From FEN-299 sp963717945 (GTDB lineage: Bacteria; Acidobacteriota; Vicinamibacteria; Vicinamibacterales; Fen-181), in the NCBI GenBank assembly GCA_963717945.1, contig CAVQXT010000003.1:248001-312000 (forward strand): a stretch of 64,000 nt of DNA, written 5' to 3'. Shown here one piece after another: positions 50,352 through 57,527 of this stretch. Positions within the stretch are counted from its first letter, which is position 1, and each line of letters begins with the position of its first letter. The translations under genes were made by a program, and so were the position numbers. Under the pieces are notes generated by a model that worked only from the letters and a program-made list of their open reading frames with translations, did no database searches and was not told the origin of the DNA.

Positions 50352-50357
50352 TATAAT
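50352..50357 (+). promoter_or_regulatory. -10 box (TATAAT) of the hybrid kinase, leaderless
   Basis: A consensus TATAAT lies 7 nt before the GTG start at 50365. No ribosome site precedes the GTG. This is the strongest case for leaderless expression in the window. Confidence 0.6.
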
Positions 50358-50364
50358 CTCCCGC

Positions 50365-51903
50365 GTGGACCTTTCAGCCGCCGACGCCAGGGACCGCGCC
50401 TTCGCGCGGCTGTGCGATCACGCCCGGGTCGGCGCCTTCGTCGGGATCCTCTCGGACCGGGGCGATCGCACGCTGGCGGTCAACGCGCAGCTCCGCCTGA
50501 TCTTCGGCTACCCGGCCGAGACGGGCGAGGACGGGGTGGCGCCGTTCGGCCTCGATCGGTTCATCGACCCGCTGGCGCGGCCGAACCTGGTCGACCGGCT
50601 CCGGCGCGACGGATCGATCGCCGACTTCCTGGTCCGCGTCCGCCGCGCGGACCTCACGCCGATCTGGGTCGAGATCACCGGCTGGGCCGAGGCGGCCGCC
50701 GACGGCAGCGTGCGCCTCGAGGCGCTGGTCCGCGACGTCAGCGACCGGAAGAAGCTCGACGATCAGACCCGGGACCTCTACCACCAGCTGCTGCAGGCCG
50801 AGAAGCTCGCCTCGCTCGGCCAGACGATCTCGGGGATCGCGCACGAGCTGAACAACCCGCTGGCCACGATCCTGACGTGGGCCGAGCGGCTCTCGCAGCG
50901 CCAGGCCGACGACCAGACGCGCCGCGGCCTCGACGTCATCCTCTCGGAAGCCGAACGCTCCGCCCGGATCGTCCGCAACCTGCTGACCTTCGCGCGCAAG
51001 CGCCACACGACGCGCGCGATGGTGGACGTCAACCAGGTCGTCGAGGAGACGCTGACGCTGCGCGCCTACGAGCAGCGCGTCACCAACATCAACGTCATCC
51101 GCGCGCTGGCGGCCGGCCTGCCGCAGGTGTTCGCCGACCCGCACCAGCTGCAGCAGGTGCTCCTGAACCTGGTCATCAACGCCGAGCAGGCGATGCTGTC
51201 GGCCCACGGGCACGGCACGATCGTCGTGCGCACGTGGCACGACGGCAGCAACGACTCGGTGGTGCTCGAGGTGAACGACGACGGCCCGGGGATCCCGGAG
51301 GAGACGCGGACGAAGATCTTCGACCCGTTCTTCACGACCAAGGAGGTCGGCAAGGGCACGGGACTGGGCCTGACCGTCGCCTACGCGATCGTCCAGGAGC
51401 ACGGCGGGCGGATCTGGATCGGGTCGCCGGAGGACGGGAGCGGCGGCGCGTCGTTCTTCGTCGCGCTGCCGACCGGCGACGCGAGCGCGGTGCGCGCGCC
51501 GCAGCCGCCGCCGGAGGAGATCGCGAAGGACCTGCCGCGCGGCGCGTCGGTGCTCCTGGTGGAGGACGAGCCGGCGCTGGCGCAGGCGGTCGGCGACGGC
51601 CTCGCCGACGCGGGCTTCGTCGTCGACCTCGCGAGCGACGGCGAGCAGGCCCTGGCCCGAACGGGGGCCAGGACCTACGATCTGATCGTGTGCGATTTGA
51701 AGATGCCGCGGGTCGACGGAATGCAGTTCTACCGGGCCATTGCCGCGACCATGCCCGCGCTGGCGCGCCGGGTCATCTTCGTGACCGGCGACGTGGTCGG
51801 CACCGACGCGGAGCGGTTCCTCGAGGAAACCGGCTGCCGCTGGCTCGCCAAGCCGTTCAGGCTCGCCGACTTGCTGCGGGCGGCGCGCGACGTTCTCGGA
51901 TAG
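50365..51903 (+). CDS. Hybrid histidine kinase (PAS-HisKA-HATPase-REC)
   Basis: A 512-residue soluble kinase without membrane helices. A PAS domain covers about 20-130. The DHp helix holds the phosphorylated His160 in GIAHELNNPLATILTWAE. The ATPase domain has NLVINAEQAM (N box), NDDGPGIPEETR (G1) and GTGLGLTVAYAIVQEHGG (G2). A receiver domain follows at about 390-512, with Asp444 in LIVCDLKMPRVDG and the conserved Lys in CRWLAKPF. It may feed phosphate to the NtrC-type regulator at 53531. Its last 175 nt lie antisense to the 3' end of the sigma factor gene. Confidence 0.92.
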   Translation: MDLSAADARDRAFARLCDHARVGAFVGILSDRGDRTLAVNAQLRLIFGYPAETGEDGVAPFGLDRFIDPLARPNLVDRLRRDGSIADFLVRVRRADLTPIWVEITGWAEAAADGSVRLEALVRDVSDRKKLDDQTRDLYHQLLQAEKLASLGQTISGIAHELNNPLATILTWAERLSQRQADDQTRRGLDVILSEAERSARIVRNLLTFARKRHTTRAMVDVNQVVEETLTLRAYEQRVTNINVIRALAAGLPQVFADPHQLQQVLLNLVINAEQAMLSAHGHGTIVVRTWHDGSNDSVVLEVNDDGPGIPEETRTKIFDPFFTTKEVGKGTGLGLTVAYAIVQEHGGRIWIGSPEDGSGGASFFVALPTGDASAVRAPQPPPEEIAKDLPRGASVLLVEDEPALAQAVGDGLADAGFVVDLASDGEQALARTGARTYDLIVCDLKMPRVDGMQFYRAIAATMPALARRVIFVTGDVVGTDAERFLEETGCRWLAKPFRLADLLRAARDVLG

Positions 51904-52832
51904 CACAGCACGGCGGCGAGAGCCGAGGCCCTCGACGGCTGCGCTTCGGGCCGCGCGGCCTTGGCCTGCGCCGGGCGGGCGAAGGGCAGCACGGGCAGCG
52001 CGGCCTTGGCCTGCACCGGGCGGGCGACCGGCAGCACGGGCCGCGCGGCCAGCGGGACGCGCGGCGTGAACGCGGTGATGACCGGCGGCTGCTTGACGGC
52101 GCCCGTCGCCCGCGCGCTCGGGGCCGACGGCTCGAGCGCCGCGCGCAGGCGCTGGATCGCGCGGGCGTGCAGCTGCGACACGCGCGACTCGTTGACGCCC
52201 AGCTCCGCGCCGATCTCCTTCATCGTGACGTCGCCAAAGTAGTAGAGGCTCACCAGCCGCCGCTCGCGCGCCGGCAGCGTGCCCATCGCGCGGCGGATCC
52301 GCTCCTTGATCTCGGTGCGCTCGTAGGCGGAATCGGGGGCGTCCGGCTCGGACGGCACGAGCGCCGCGGGCAGCGACGTCTCGTCGACGCGATCGGCGCT
52401 CGCCAGCGGGGACGTGGACTCGATGGTGTGGATCCGGACGATGGTGCGGCCCAGGCGCTTCTCGTCGGAGCCGACCTTGGCCGCCAGGTCCGCCAGCGAC
52501 GGCTCGTGGCCCAGCTCGCGGCGCAGCGTCTCGCGGGCGGCTTCGAGCTCGCGGCGCACGCGGCGCACGCCGCGCGGCCACGCCTCGCGCCGGAGCGCGT
52601 CGATCATCGCCCCGCGCACGCGCCGCTCGGCGAAGGTCTCGAACTTGATGCCGCGCGCCTCGTCGAAACGATGGGCGGCGTCGATGAGCCCCATGACCCC
52701 GTCCTGCACCAGGTCCCCGATGTCGATCGAGTGCGGCATCGACGCCGCGAGGCGCCGCGCGAGGGCTTCGACAAACGGGAGCCCGGCGACGACGCGGCGG
52801 CTTTCGTGGGCGGGAATCGTGTGGGCCTGCAT
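51729..52832 (-). CDS. FliA/WhiG-type sigma factor with long C-terminal extension
   Basis: A 367-residue protein, about 240 of which are a sigma-28-like factor: region 2 with DIGDLVQDGVMGLIDAAHRF and GIKFETFAERRVRGAMIDALR, region 3 with LGHEPSLADLAAKVG, and region 4 with LPARERRLVSLYYFGDVTMK, then EIGAELGVNESRVSQLHARA. The start at ATG 52832 has AAGGAG 6-7 nt upstream. After residue 235 comes an A/P-rich tail with a tandem repeat (PVARPVQAKAALPVLPFARP), and the last 57 residues are read antisense to the kinase receiver domain. A sigma-54 promoter lies upstream. The target genes (motility or other) are not in the window. Confidence 0.88.
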   Translation of the reverse strand: MQAHTIPAHESRRVVAGLPFVEALARRLAASMPHSIDIGDLVQDGVMGLIDAAHRFDEARGIKFETFAERRVRGAMIDALRREAWPRGVRRVRRELEAARETLRRELGHEPSLADLAAKVGSDEKRLGRTIVRIHTIESTSPLASADRVDETSLPAALVPSEPDAPDSAYERTEIKERIRRAMGTLPARERRLVSLYYFGDVTMKEIGAELGVNESRVSQLHARAIQRLRAALEPSAPSARATGAVKQPPVITAFTPRVPLAARPVLPVARPVQAKAALPVLPFARPAQAKAARPEAQPSRASALAAVLCYPRTSRAARSKSASLNGLASQRQPVSSRNRSASVPTTSPVTKMTRRASAGMVAAMAR

Positions 52833-52892
52833 CTGACGTTCTCCTTGGCGACGTGTTCGCGACCGTTGGCTGCCTGACGAGCCCATCCTTTC

Positions 52893-52907
52893 GCAACCTC
52901 GGTGCCA
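52893..52907 (-). promoter_or_regulatory. Sigma-54 promoter core, TGGCAC-N5-TTGC
   Basis: On the minus strand TGGCAC (52907-52902), five bases and TTGC (52896-52893) match the -24/-12 consensus exactly at the invariant GG and GC with correct spacing. Transcription would start near 52882, giving a 50-nt leader to the sigma factor ATG at 52832. Confidence 0.6.
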
Positions 52908-53042
52908 GAATTGGACACTCTTCGCCCGCGCCGCCACAACGTGACGCCTGGCGGTCGATAACGTTTTGACCGGCAGTGACTTAACGCTCTTCTCGAGGGC
53001 CCCGTTCGGCGGGGGCGGTCGGGGCAGGCGTGCAGCTGAACA

Positions 53043-53088
53043 GTCAAAAGATTGACGAACCCATGGTTGCTGCTGTCAATTTTGTGAC
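53043..53088. promoter_or_regulatory. Paired dyads, candidate enhancer sites for the NtrC-type activator
   Basis: GTCAAAAGATTGAC (53043-53056) and GTCAATTTTGTGAC (53075-53088) are two related dyads with centres 32 bp apart, about three helical turns. They lie about 140-190 bp upstream of the sigma-54 core, a normal place for activator sites. A weaker dyad GGTCGATAACGTTTTGACC is at 52953-52971. Confidence 0.45.
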
Positions 53089-53168
53089 TGTGATCGGCGG
53101 ATATGGCTTTTCCTGGAACACCTGGACGCCGGGTGGCGGGGTGAACGTGGTGCGGCGCGCGGCCGACG

Positions 53169-53474
53169 CTACTTGCCTGGCGGCAGGTCGCCGATCTGCG
53201 CGCGAATCTGTCTTGCAGTGCCCATGGCCTCGAGGGCGGCCGCCACGACCTGCGCCGCGCGAGACCTGTTCTTGTCCTGGTCGCACTTGGCTTCGAGCAG
53301 CTCGGCGTGGGAGAGAATGACGCCCAGCTCGTTGTTCAGCCTGTGGAACAACTCGCTCAGGTCCTTGTAAGTGGTCGTGTTGACGGCTTCTGACACGGCA
53401 TCCTTCCGCGAGGCGCGAGAGACAGGTTCGCCCTGTCTATCGGCCGGAGTTTCGAGCGACTGTAGGTATCGCAT
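53169..53474 (-). CDS. Stand-alone DHp-like (histidine kinase dimerisation) protein
   Basis: A 101-residue soluble protein. Residues 37-98 read as one helical hairpin: YKDLSELFHRLNNELGVILS, then HAELLEAK, a short turn and AAQVVAAALEAMGTARQIRA. The stretch F-H44-R-L-N-N-E-L resembles the H box of kinases of the HxLNNxL type, but no ATPase domain is present. It could be a phosphotransfer protein or a partner that binds kinases. It is divergent from the NtrC-type regulator, with start codons 56 nt apart; GGAGGGAAG lies about 10 nt before its ATG. Confidence 0.65.
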   Translation of the reverse strand: MRYLQSLETPADRQGEPVSRASRKDAVSEAVNTTTYKDLSELFHRLNNELGVILSHAELLEAKCDQDKNRSRAAQVVAAALEAMGTARQIRAQIGDLPPGK

Positions 53475-53530
53475 TCCCGTCGTACTTCCCTCCGACGATG
53501 AGCTGTGTCAAGATGTTGGCGCCCTACTAA

Positions 53531-54919
53531 ATGGCTGATATCACGAAACATCTGCTCATCGTCGAAGACGAGGCCCCGCTGCGCGAGGTCGTCGCCGAGC
53601 GGCTGGCCGACAACGGCTACGGCGTCGTGCAGGCCGCAAATGGTGAAGAAGCGCTCGAGCGGCTGGCCGAGTTCGCCTTCGACATCATCGTCACGGACCT
53701 TCGCCTGCCGGGCGTGGACGGCGGCAAGGTGCTCGAGGCCGCCGTCGCGCGCTACCCCGAGATCATCGGCATCGTCGTCACCGGCTATGGGACGGTGAAG
53801 GACGCCGTCGAGGCGATCAAGCGCGGCGCCGCCGACTTCGTCACCAAGCCGTTCCAGTTCGACGAACTGCTGCACGCGCTCGAGTCGGCGCTCGAACAGC
53901 GGCGCCTGAAATCGGAGAATGCCTACCTCCGGTCGCAGCTCGAGCGCCGTTACAGCTTCACGGGGATTATCGGCCGCAGCCGGCCGATGCGAGATCTCTT
54001 CCAGCTGCTCGAGACCGTGTCGGGCACGAGCAGCACGATCCTGGTCTCGGGGGAGACGGGCACCGGCAAGGAACTGGTGGCGCGGGCGATCCACCACAAC
54101 AGCCCGAGGCGCAACGGCCCGTTCGTGGCGCTCAACTGCAGCGCGATCCCGGAGACGCTGCTCGAGGCCGAGCTGTTCGGCCACGTGCGGGGGGCGTTCA
54201 CCGGCGCCGTCGGGACGCGGGTCGGGCGGTTCGAGCAGGCGAACAAGGGCACGCTGCTGCTCGACGAAGTGGGCACGATGGGCGGGCCGCTCCAGATGAA
54301 GCTGCTGCGGGCGCTGCAGGAGCGCGAGGTGGAGCGCGTCGGCGACTCGCGACCGATCAAGGTGGACGTGCGCGTCATCGCGGCCACCAACAGCGACCTG
54401 GCGCGGCTGGTGTCCGAGGGACAGTTCCGGGAGGATCTGTTCTACCGGCTCAACGTCATCCCCGTGCTGCTGCCGCCGCTGCGCGATCGCCGCGAAGACA
54501 TCCCGCTGCTCGTGCAGCACTTCCTCGAGCGGTTCTGCCGGGAGTTCGCGCCGCCGAGGCCGCCGATGACCGTCTCGCAGCAGGCCATGCGCCGGCTGAT
54601 GGCCTACTCGTGGCCGGGCAACGTGCGGCAGCTCGAGAACGCGCTCGAGCGGGCCGTCGCCCTCAGCCCCGGGCGGACGCAGATCGAGCTGGCGGACCTG
54701 CCGCCCGACGTCCAGGAACTGGGGCAGCCGCAGTCGTCCGCCGCGCTCGCGCTCCCCGACGACGGGATCGATCTCCAGGCCTACGTGTCGAACATCGAGC
54801 GCGAGCTGATCCACCAGTCGCTCGCGCGCTCGGGCGGCAACAAGGGGCGCGCGGCGCAGTTGTTGAACCTGAAGCGCACGACGCTCGTCGAGAAACTGAA
54901 GCGCCTGGAACGGGAGTGA
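53531..54919 (+). CDS. Sigma-54-dependent response regulator, NtrC family
   Basis: A 462-residue activator. The receiver domain (1-120) has Asp56 in DIIVTDLRLPGVDG and Lys in FVTKPFQ. The AAA+ domain (about 143-370) has Walker A GETGTGKE (174-181), the sigma-54 contact loop GAFTGA (221-226), Walker B GTLLLDEVG and the arginine region FREDLFYRLNVIP. A Fis-type helix-turn-helix closes the protein (KGRAAQLLNLKRTTLVEKLK). All residues needed for sigma-54 activation are intact. The nearest candidate target is the sigma factor gene with its TGGCAC-N5-TTGC promoter. Confidence 0.94.
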   Translation: MADITKHLLIVEDEAPLREVVAERLADNGYGVVQAANGEEALERLAEFAFDIIVTDLRLPGVDGGKVLEAAVARYPEIIGIVVTGYGTVKDAVEAIKRGAADFVTKPFQFDELLHALESALEQRRLKSENAYLRSQLERRYSFTGIIGRSRPMRDLFQLLETVSGTSSTILVSGETGTGKELVARAIHHNSPRRNGPFVALNCSAIPETLLEAELFGHVRGAFTGAVGTRVGRFEQANKGTLLLDEVGTMGGPLQMKLLRALQEREVERVGDSRPIKVDVRVIAATNSDLARLVSEGQFREDLFYRLNVIPVLLPPLRDRREDIPLLVQHFLERFCREFAPPRPPMTVSQQAMRRLMAYSWPGNVRQLENALERAVALSPGRTQIELADLPPDVQELGQPQSSAALALPDDGIDLQAYVSNIERELIHQSLARSGGNKGRAAQLLNLKRTTLVEKLKRLERE

Positions 54920-54923
54920 CCGC

Positions 54924-56324
54924 ATGCCGCCTCGATTCACGTTCTGGACGATCATCATCGACGGGAAGCCGACCGCGTTTCGCGCGGCCGAGCAGGCCGA
55001 ACTGCTGCCGACGCTGAAGCAGTTGCAGGCGAAGAACCCGACCGCCGTGATGAAGTGGTTCGCGCGCGGGCGGGTGTGGGAGTCGCCCGAGGACGCGCGC
55101 CGCGAGCGCGCTGAGGCGGAGGCCGCAACGCGCGAGGCGGCGGCCGCAGAGCGGCGCGGCCGCGAGTGGCGCCCCGGCGGCGAGCACCGCGACCCTCGCG
55201 AGCGGTTCAAGAAGGAGACGTTCCAGGCCAGGAAGCGCCGCGACAAGAAGGCGGCGAACCTGTCGCGCGAGCCTGGCCCTGGCGAAGGCGGCGTCCGTCC
55301 GCCGGCGCCCCCACGGCCTGACCGACCCGGCGGGCCAGGCGGACCCGGTGGCCCCCGTCCACCCTATCGCCCTGCTGGTTCTGGCGGCTCCCGTCCTCCG
55401 GGGCCCTATCGGCCGGGCGGGCCTGGCGGTTCTCGTCCTCCGGGGCCCTATCGGCCTGGCGGACCTGGCGGACCCGGTGGCCCCCGTCCACCCTATCGCC
55501 CTGCTGGTTCTGGCGGCTCCCGTCCTCCGGGACCCTACCGTTCGGGCGGGCCAGGCGGACCCGGTGGCCCCCGTCCACCCTATCGCCCCAATGGTTCTGG
55601 CGGCTCCCGTCCTCCGGCCCCCTATCGGCCGGGCGGACCTGGCGGTTCTCGTCCTCCTGGGCCATATCGGCCGGGCGGACCTGGCGGTTCTCGTCCTCCT
55701 GGGCCATATCGGCCGGGCGGACCTGGCGGCTCGCGTCCTCCGGCCCCCTACCGTCCGGGCGGACCTGGCGGTTCTCGTCCTCCGGGGCCCTACCGTCCGG
55801 GCGGACCTGGCGGTTCTCGTCCTCCGGCCCCCTATCGGCCGGGCGGACCTGGCGGTTCTCGTCCTCCTGGGCCATATCGGCCGGGCGGACCTGGCGGTTC
55901 TCGTCCTCCGGGGCCCTACCGTCCGGGCGGGCCTGGCGGTTCTCGTCCTCCTGGGCCATATCGGCCGGGCGGACCTGGCGGTTCTCGTCCTCCGGGGCCC
56001 TACCGTCCGGGCGGGCCTGGCGGCGATCGGCGGCGTGGCCCCGGCGGCTCTGGCGGTCATGCCCCCCACGGCGGCGGGTTCACGCGCCCACCCCGCGAGG
56101 ATCGTCGAGATGAGTCACGGCCGGCACCGGTGGCGCCGCCTCCGGAGCAGGTTCGGAAGCCCGCGGCGCCGGTCGAGCGCATCGCGCCGCCGGTCAAGCC
56201 CGTCCCGTCAGCGCACGTGCCGCCGGCCAAGCCCGTCGCGCCGGAGCGCGTCGCGCCTCCGGCCGCGCCAGGCCCGCCGGCTCCGGCGCACAAGACGAAG
56301 CTGCCGCGCCTGAAGAAGCCGTAA
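54924..56324 (+). CDS. Protein with conserved N-terminal domain and G/P/R-rich repeat region
   Basis: A 466-residue protein starting 4 nt after the NtrC-type gene. The first 65 residues look conserved (PRFTFWTIIIDGKPTAFRAA, LLPTLKQLQ, VMKWFARGRVWESPEDARR), followed by a charged helix rich in R, E and A. Residues about 130-370 consist of roughly sixteen copies of a 14-residue unit, GGPGGSRPPGPYRP. A P/A/V-rich tail with basic residues ends the chain. The low-complexity part is probably disordered; RNA binding or condensate formation is a guess based on composition. I do not recognise the N-terminal family by name. Confidence 0.75.
   Translation: MPPRFTFWTIIIDGKPTAFRAAEQAELLPTLKQLQAKNPTAVMKWFARGRVWESPEDARRERAEAEAATREAAAAERRGREWRPGGEHRDPRERFKKETFQARKRRDKKAANLSREPGPGEGGVRPPAPPRPDRPGGPGGPGGPRPPYRPAGSGGSRPPGPYRPGGPGGSRPPGPYRPGGPGGPGGPRPPYRPAGSGGSRPPGPYRSGGPGGPGGPRPPYRPNGSGGSRPPAPYRPGGPGGSRPPGPYRPGGPGGSRPPGPYRPGGPGGSRPPAPYRPGGPGGSRPPGPYRPGGPGGSRPPAPYRPGGPGGSRPPGPYRPGGPGGSRPPGPYRPGGPGGSRPPGPYRPGGPGGSRPPGPYRPGGPGGDRRRGPGGSGGHAPHGGGFTRPPREDRRDESRPAPVAPPPEQVRKPAAPVERIAPPVKPVPSAHVPPAKPVAPERVAPPAAPGPPAPAHKTKLPRLKKP
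55310..56035 (+). repeat. 42-bp tandem repeats coding for GGPGGSRPPGPYRP
   Basis: The unit is 42 bp (14 codons), with variants PPYRPAGSGG and APYRPGG. Because the unit length is a multiple of three and lacks stops, other frames on both strands stay open, which creates false antisense reading frames. Confidence 0.9.
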
Positions 56325-56361
56325 CCGTATTGACCGCTGATGGTCGGGCCCGACGACTCAT

Positions 56362-56457
56362 CGTCAGTTCGGATTACTCATCGTCAGTTCGGATTACTCA
56401 TCGTCAGTTCCGATTACTCACCGTCAGTTCCGATCACTCATCGTCAGTTCCGATTAT
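56362..56457. repeat. 20-bp satellite array, locus 2
   Basis: Five units of CGTCAGTTCSGATTACTCAT. The last unit, CGTCAGTTCCGATTATGG (from 56442), supplies the ATG start codon of the Dabb gene at 56456. It belongs to the family at 32544-32636 and 59436-59933. Confidence 0.85.
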
Positions 56458-56806
56458 GGTGTTCCACGTCGCCCTGTTCCGTCCCCGCGCCGACCTGAGC
56501 GAGGCCGACCGGGCCGTTCTCCTCGAGGCGTTCGAGGCGGCCCTGCGGCGGATTCCGTCGGTCAGGCGCTTTCACGTGGGGCGCCGCGTGACGCACGGTG
56601 CAGGCTACGAATCGCTGATGCCGGTCTCGCTCGATTACGCGGCGATCCTCGAGTTCGACGATCTCGCCGGCCTCCAGGCGTACCTTAACCACCCTGCACA
56701 CGCGGCGCTCGGCCAGCGCTTCATGCGGTCGCTCGAGGCGTCAGAGATCTTCGATTACCAGATGCAGGGCGGCCGGGAACTCCATCGGCTCGCGCCGCCT
56801 GAGTGA
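56456..56806 (+). CDS. Dabb (stress-responsive alpha/beta barrel) protein
   Basis: A 116-residue protein of the Dabb ferredoxin-like fold: MVFHVALFRPRADLSEADRA, FHVGRRVTHGAGYESLMPV, and DYAAILEFDDLAGLQAYLNH, then PAHAALGQRF. The ATG is formed by the last unit of a 20-bp repeat array and has no ribosome site, so translation start and promoter depend on repeat sequence. The role of Dabb proteins is poorly defined. Confidence 0.8.
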   Translation: MVFHVALFRPRADLSEADRAVLLEAFEAALRRIPSVRRFHVGRRVTHGAGYESLMPVSLDYAAILEFDDLAGLQAYLNHPAHAALGQRFMRSLEASEIFDYQMQGGRELHRLAPPE

Positions 56807-56819
56807 CCCGGGGAGCTTC

Positions 56820-57071
56820 CTACTTCCCGTCGCGGTCGTGGGCCTGTTCGACCGCGAGGTCAATCGCCTTCAGGTTGGGGTCGGGCCTGGCCCCGCCCGC
56901 CGTGCCGTCGGCGCGCGCCGCGCCCGAGATCACCGTTCCCCACCCGCGCCAGCCGCAGGCGTGACAGCGATGGAGCCTGAGGTGCGTGAAGGCCTTCCGC
57001 AGGCGCTCCCACGCGTTCCGGCTTCGGGACCGATGGATTCTCGGTGAGCCGCACTTCGGACAATTGAGCAC
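56820..57071 (-). CDS. Small zinc-ribbon protein
   Basis: An 83-residue protein with two Cys pairs, LNCPKCGSPRIHRSRSR and HRCHACGWRGWG, forming one zinc ribbon. The rest is charged and likely flexible. The start is GTG 57071. The function is unknown. It is convergent with the Dabb gene. Confidence 0.65.
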   Translation of the reverse strand: MLNCPKCGSPRIHRSRSRNAWERLRKAFTHLRLHRCHACGWRGWGTVISGAARADGTAGGARPDPNLKAIDLAVEQAHDRDGK

Positions 57072-57152
57072 GAGATATTCCCCCGGGCCGGATCGTCCCG
57101 CCCGCCGGCCGACCGGCGCCGGCGGGACGTCGGGCGCATGATAGCACCGGCG

Positions 57153-57515
57153 TCAGTCCGGCAGTCCCCCGCCGGAGTTCCCTTCGTCATCCCCGCCGTC
57201 GCCGCCCGCCATCTCCTCCTCGACCGCCTGGTCGAGGTCGCCGCCGAAGTCCTCGCCCATTTCCCGGCCCATCTTCTTCACGAAGCGGGCCACGCTCCTC
57301 GGGTCGTTCTCGTCGACCCCGCCCATCGCCGACGGGTCGGCCAGCGACTCGAGGCGCGCGTCCTCTGACTTCGGCGACGCGAACCGGGAGTAGAGCTTTT
57401 CGAGCTCGTCGCTCCCGCACGCGCGACAGCGCACCTCGCCGACGCGCGCCCGCGACAGGACGAGCGCGGTCGTCTTCCGGTGGCAGCGACGGCATTCGAA
57501 CTCGAAGATCGGCAT
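57153..57515 (-). CDS. FmdB-type zinc-ribbon protein
   Basis: A 120-residue protein that starts MPIFEFECRRCHRKTTAL and continues VRCRACGSDELEKLYSRF, the FmdB/CxxC regulatory ribbon. The C-terminal half is acidic (VARFVKKMGREMGEDFGGDL, then a D/E/G tail). FmdB-like proteins are often annotated as regulators, without firm evidence. It lies 12 nt after the HAD gene in the same operon. Confidence 0.82.
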   Translation of the reverse strand: MPIFEFECRRCHRKTTALVLSRARVGEVRCRACGSDELEKLYSRFASPKSEDARLESLADPSAMGGVDENDPRSVARFVKKMGREMGEDFGGDLDQAVEEEMAGGDGGDDEGNSGGGLPD

Positions 57516-57527
57516 AAGCGTCGGTCG

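Larger units (their letters stand above)
52833..53168. other. Regulatory intergenic region between the sigma factor and the DHp-like gene
   Basis: A 336-nt gap with no gene. It holds a sigma-54 promoter core facing the sigma factor gene (52893-52907), a GGTC...GACC dyad at 52953-52971 and two GTCA...TGAC-type dyads (53043-53088). Confidence 0.55.

Noticed and set aside
54663..56069. Open frames antisense to the G/P-rich protein, rich in RRTRTARSARP and EDENRQVRPAD repeats
   Set aside because: They are mirror translations of the 42-bp minisatellite; the sense frame is coupled to the upstream gene and has a non-repetitive N-terminal domain.
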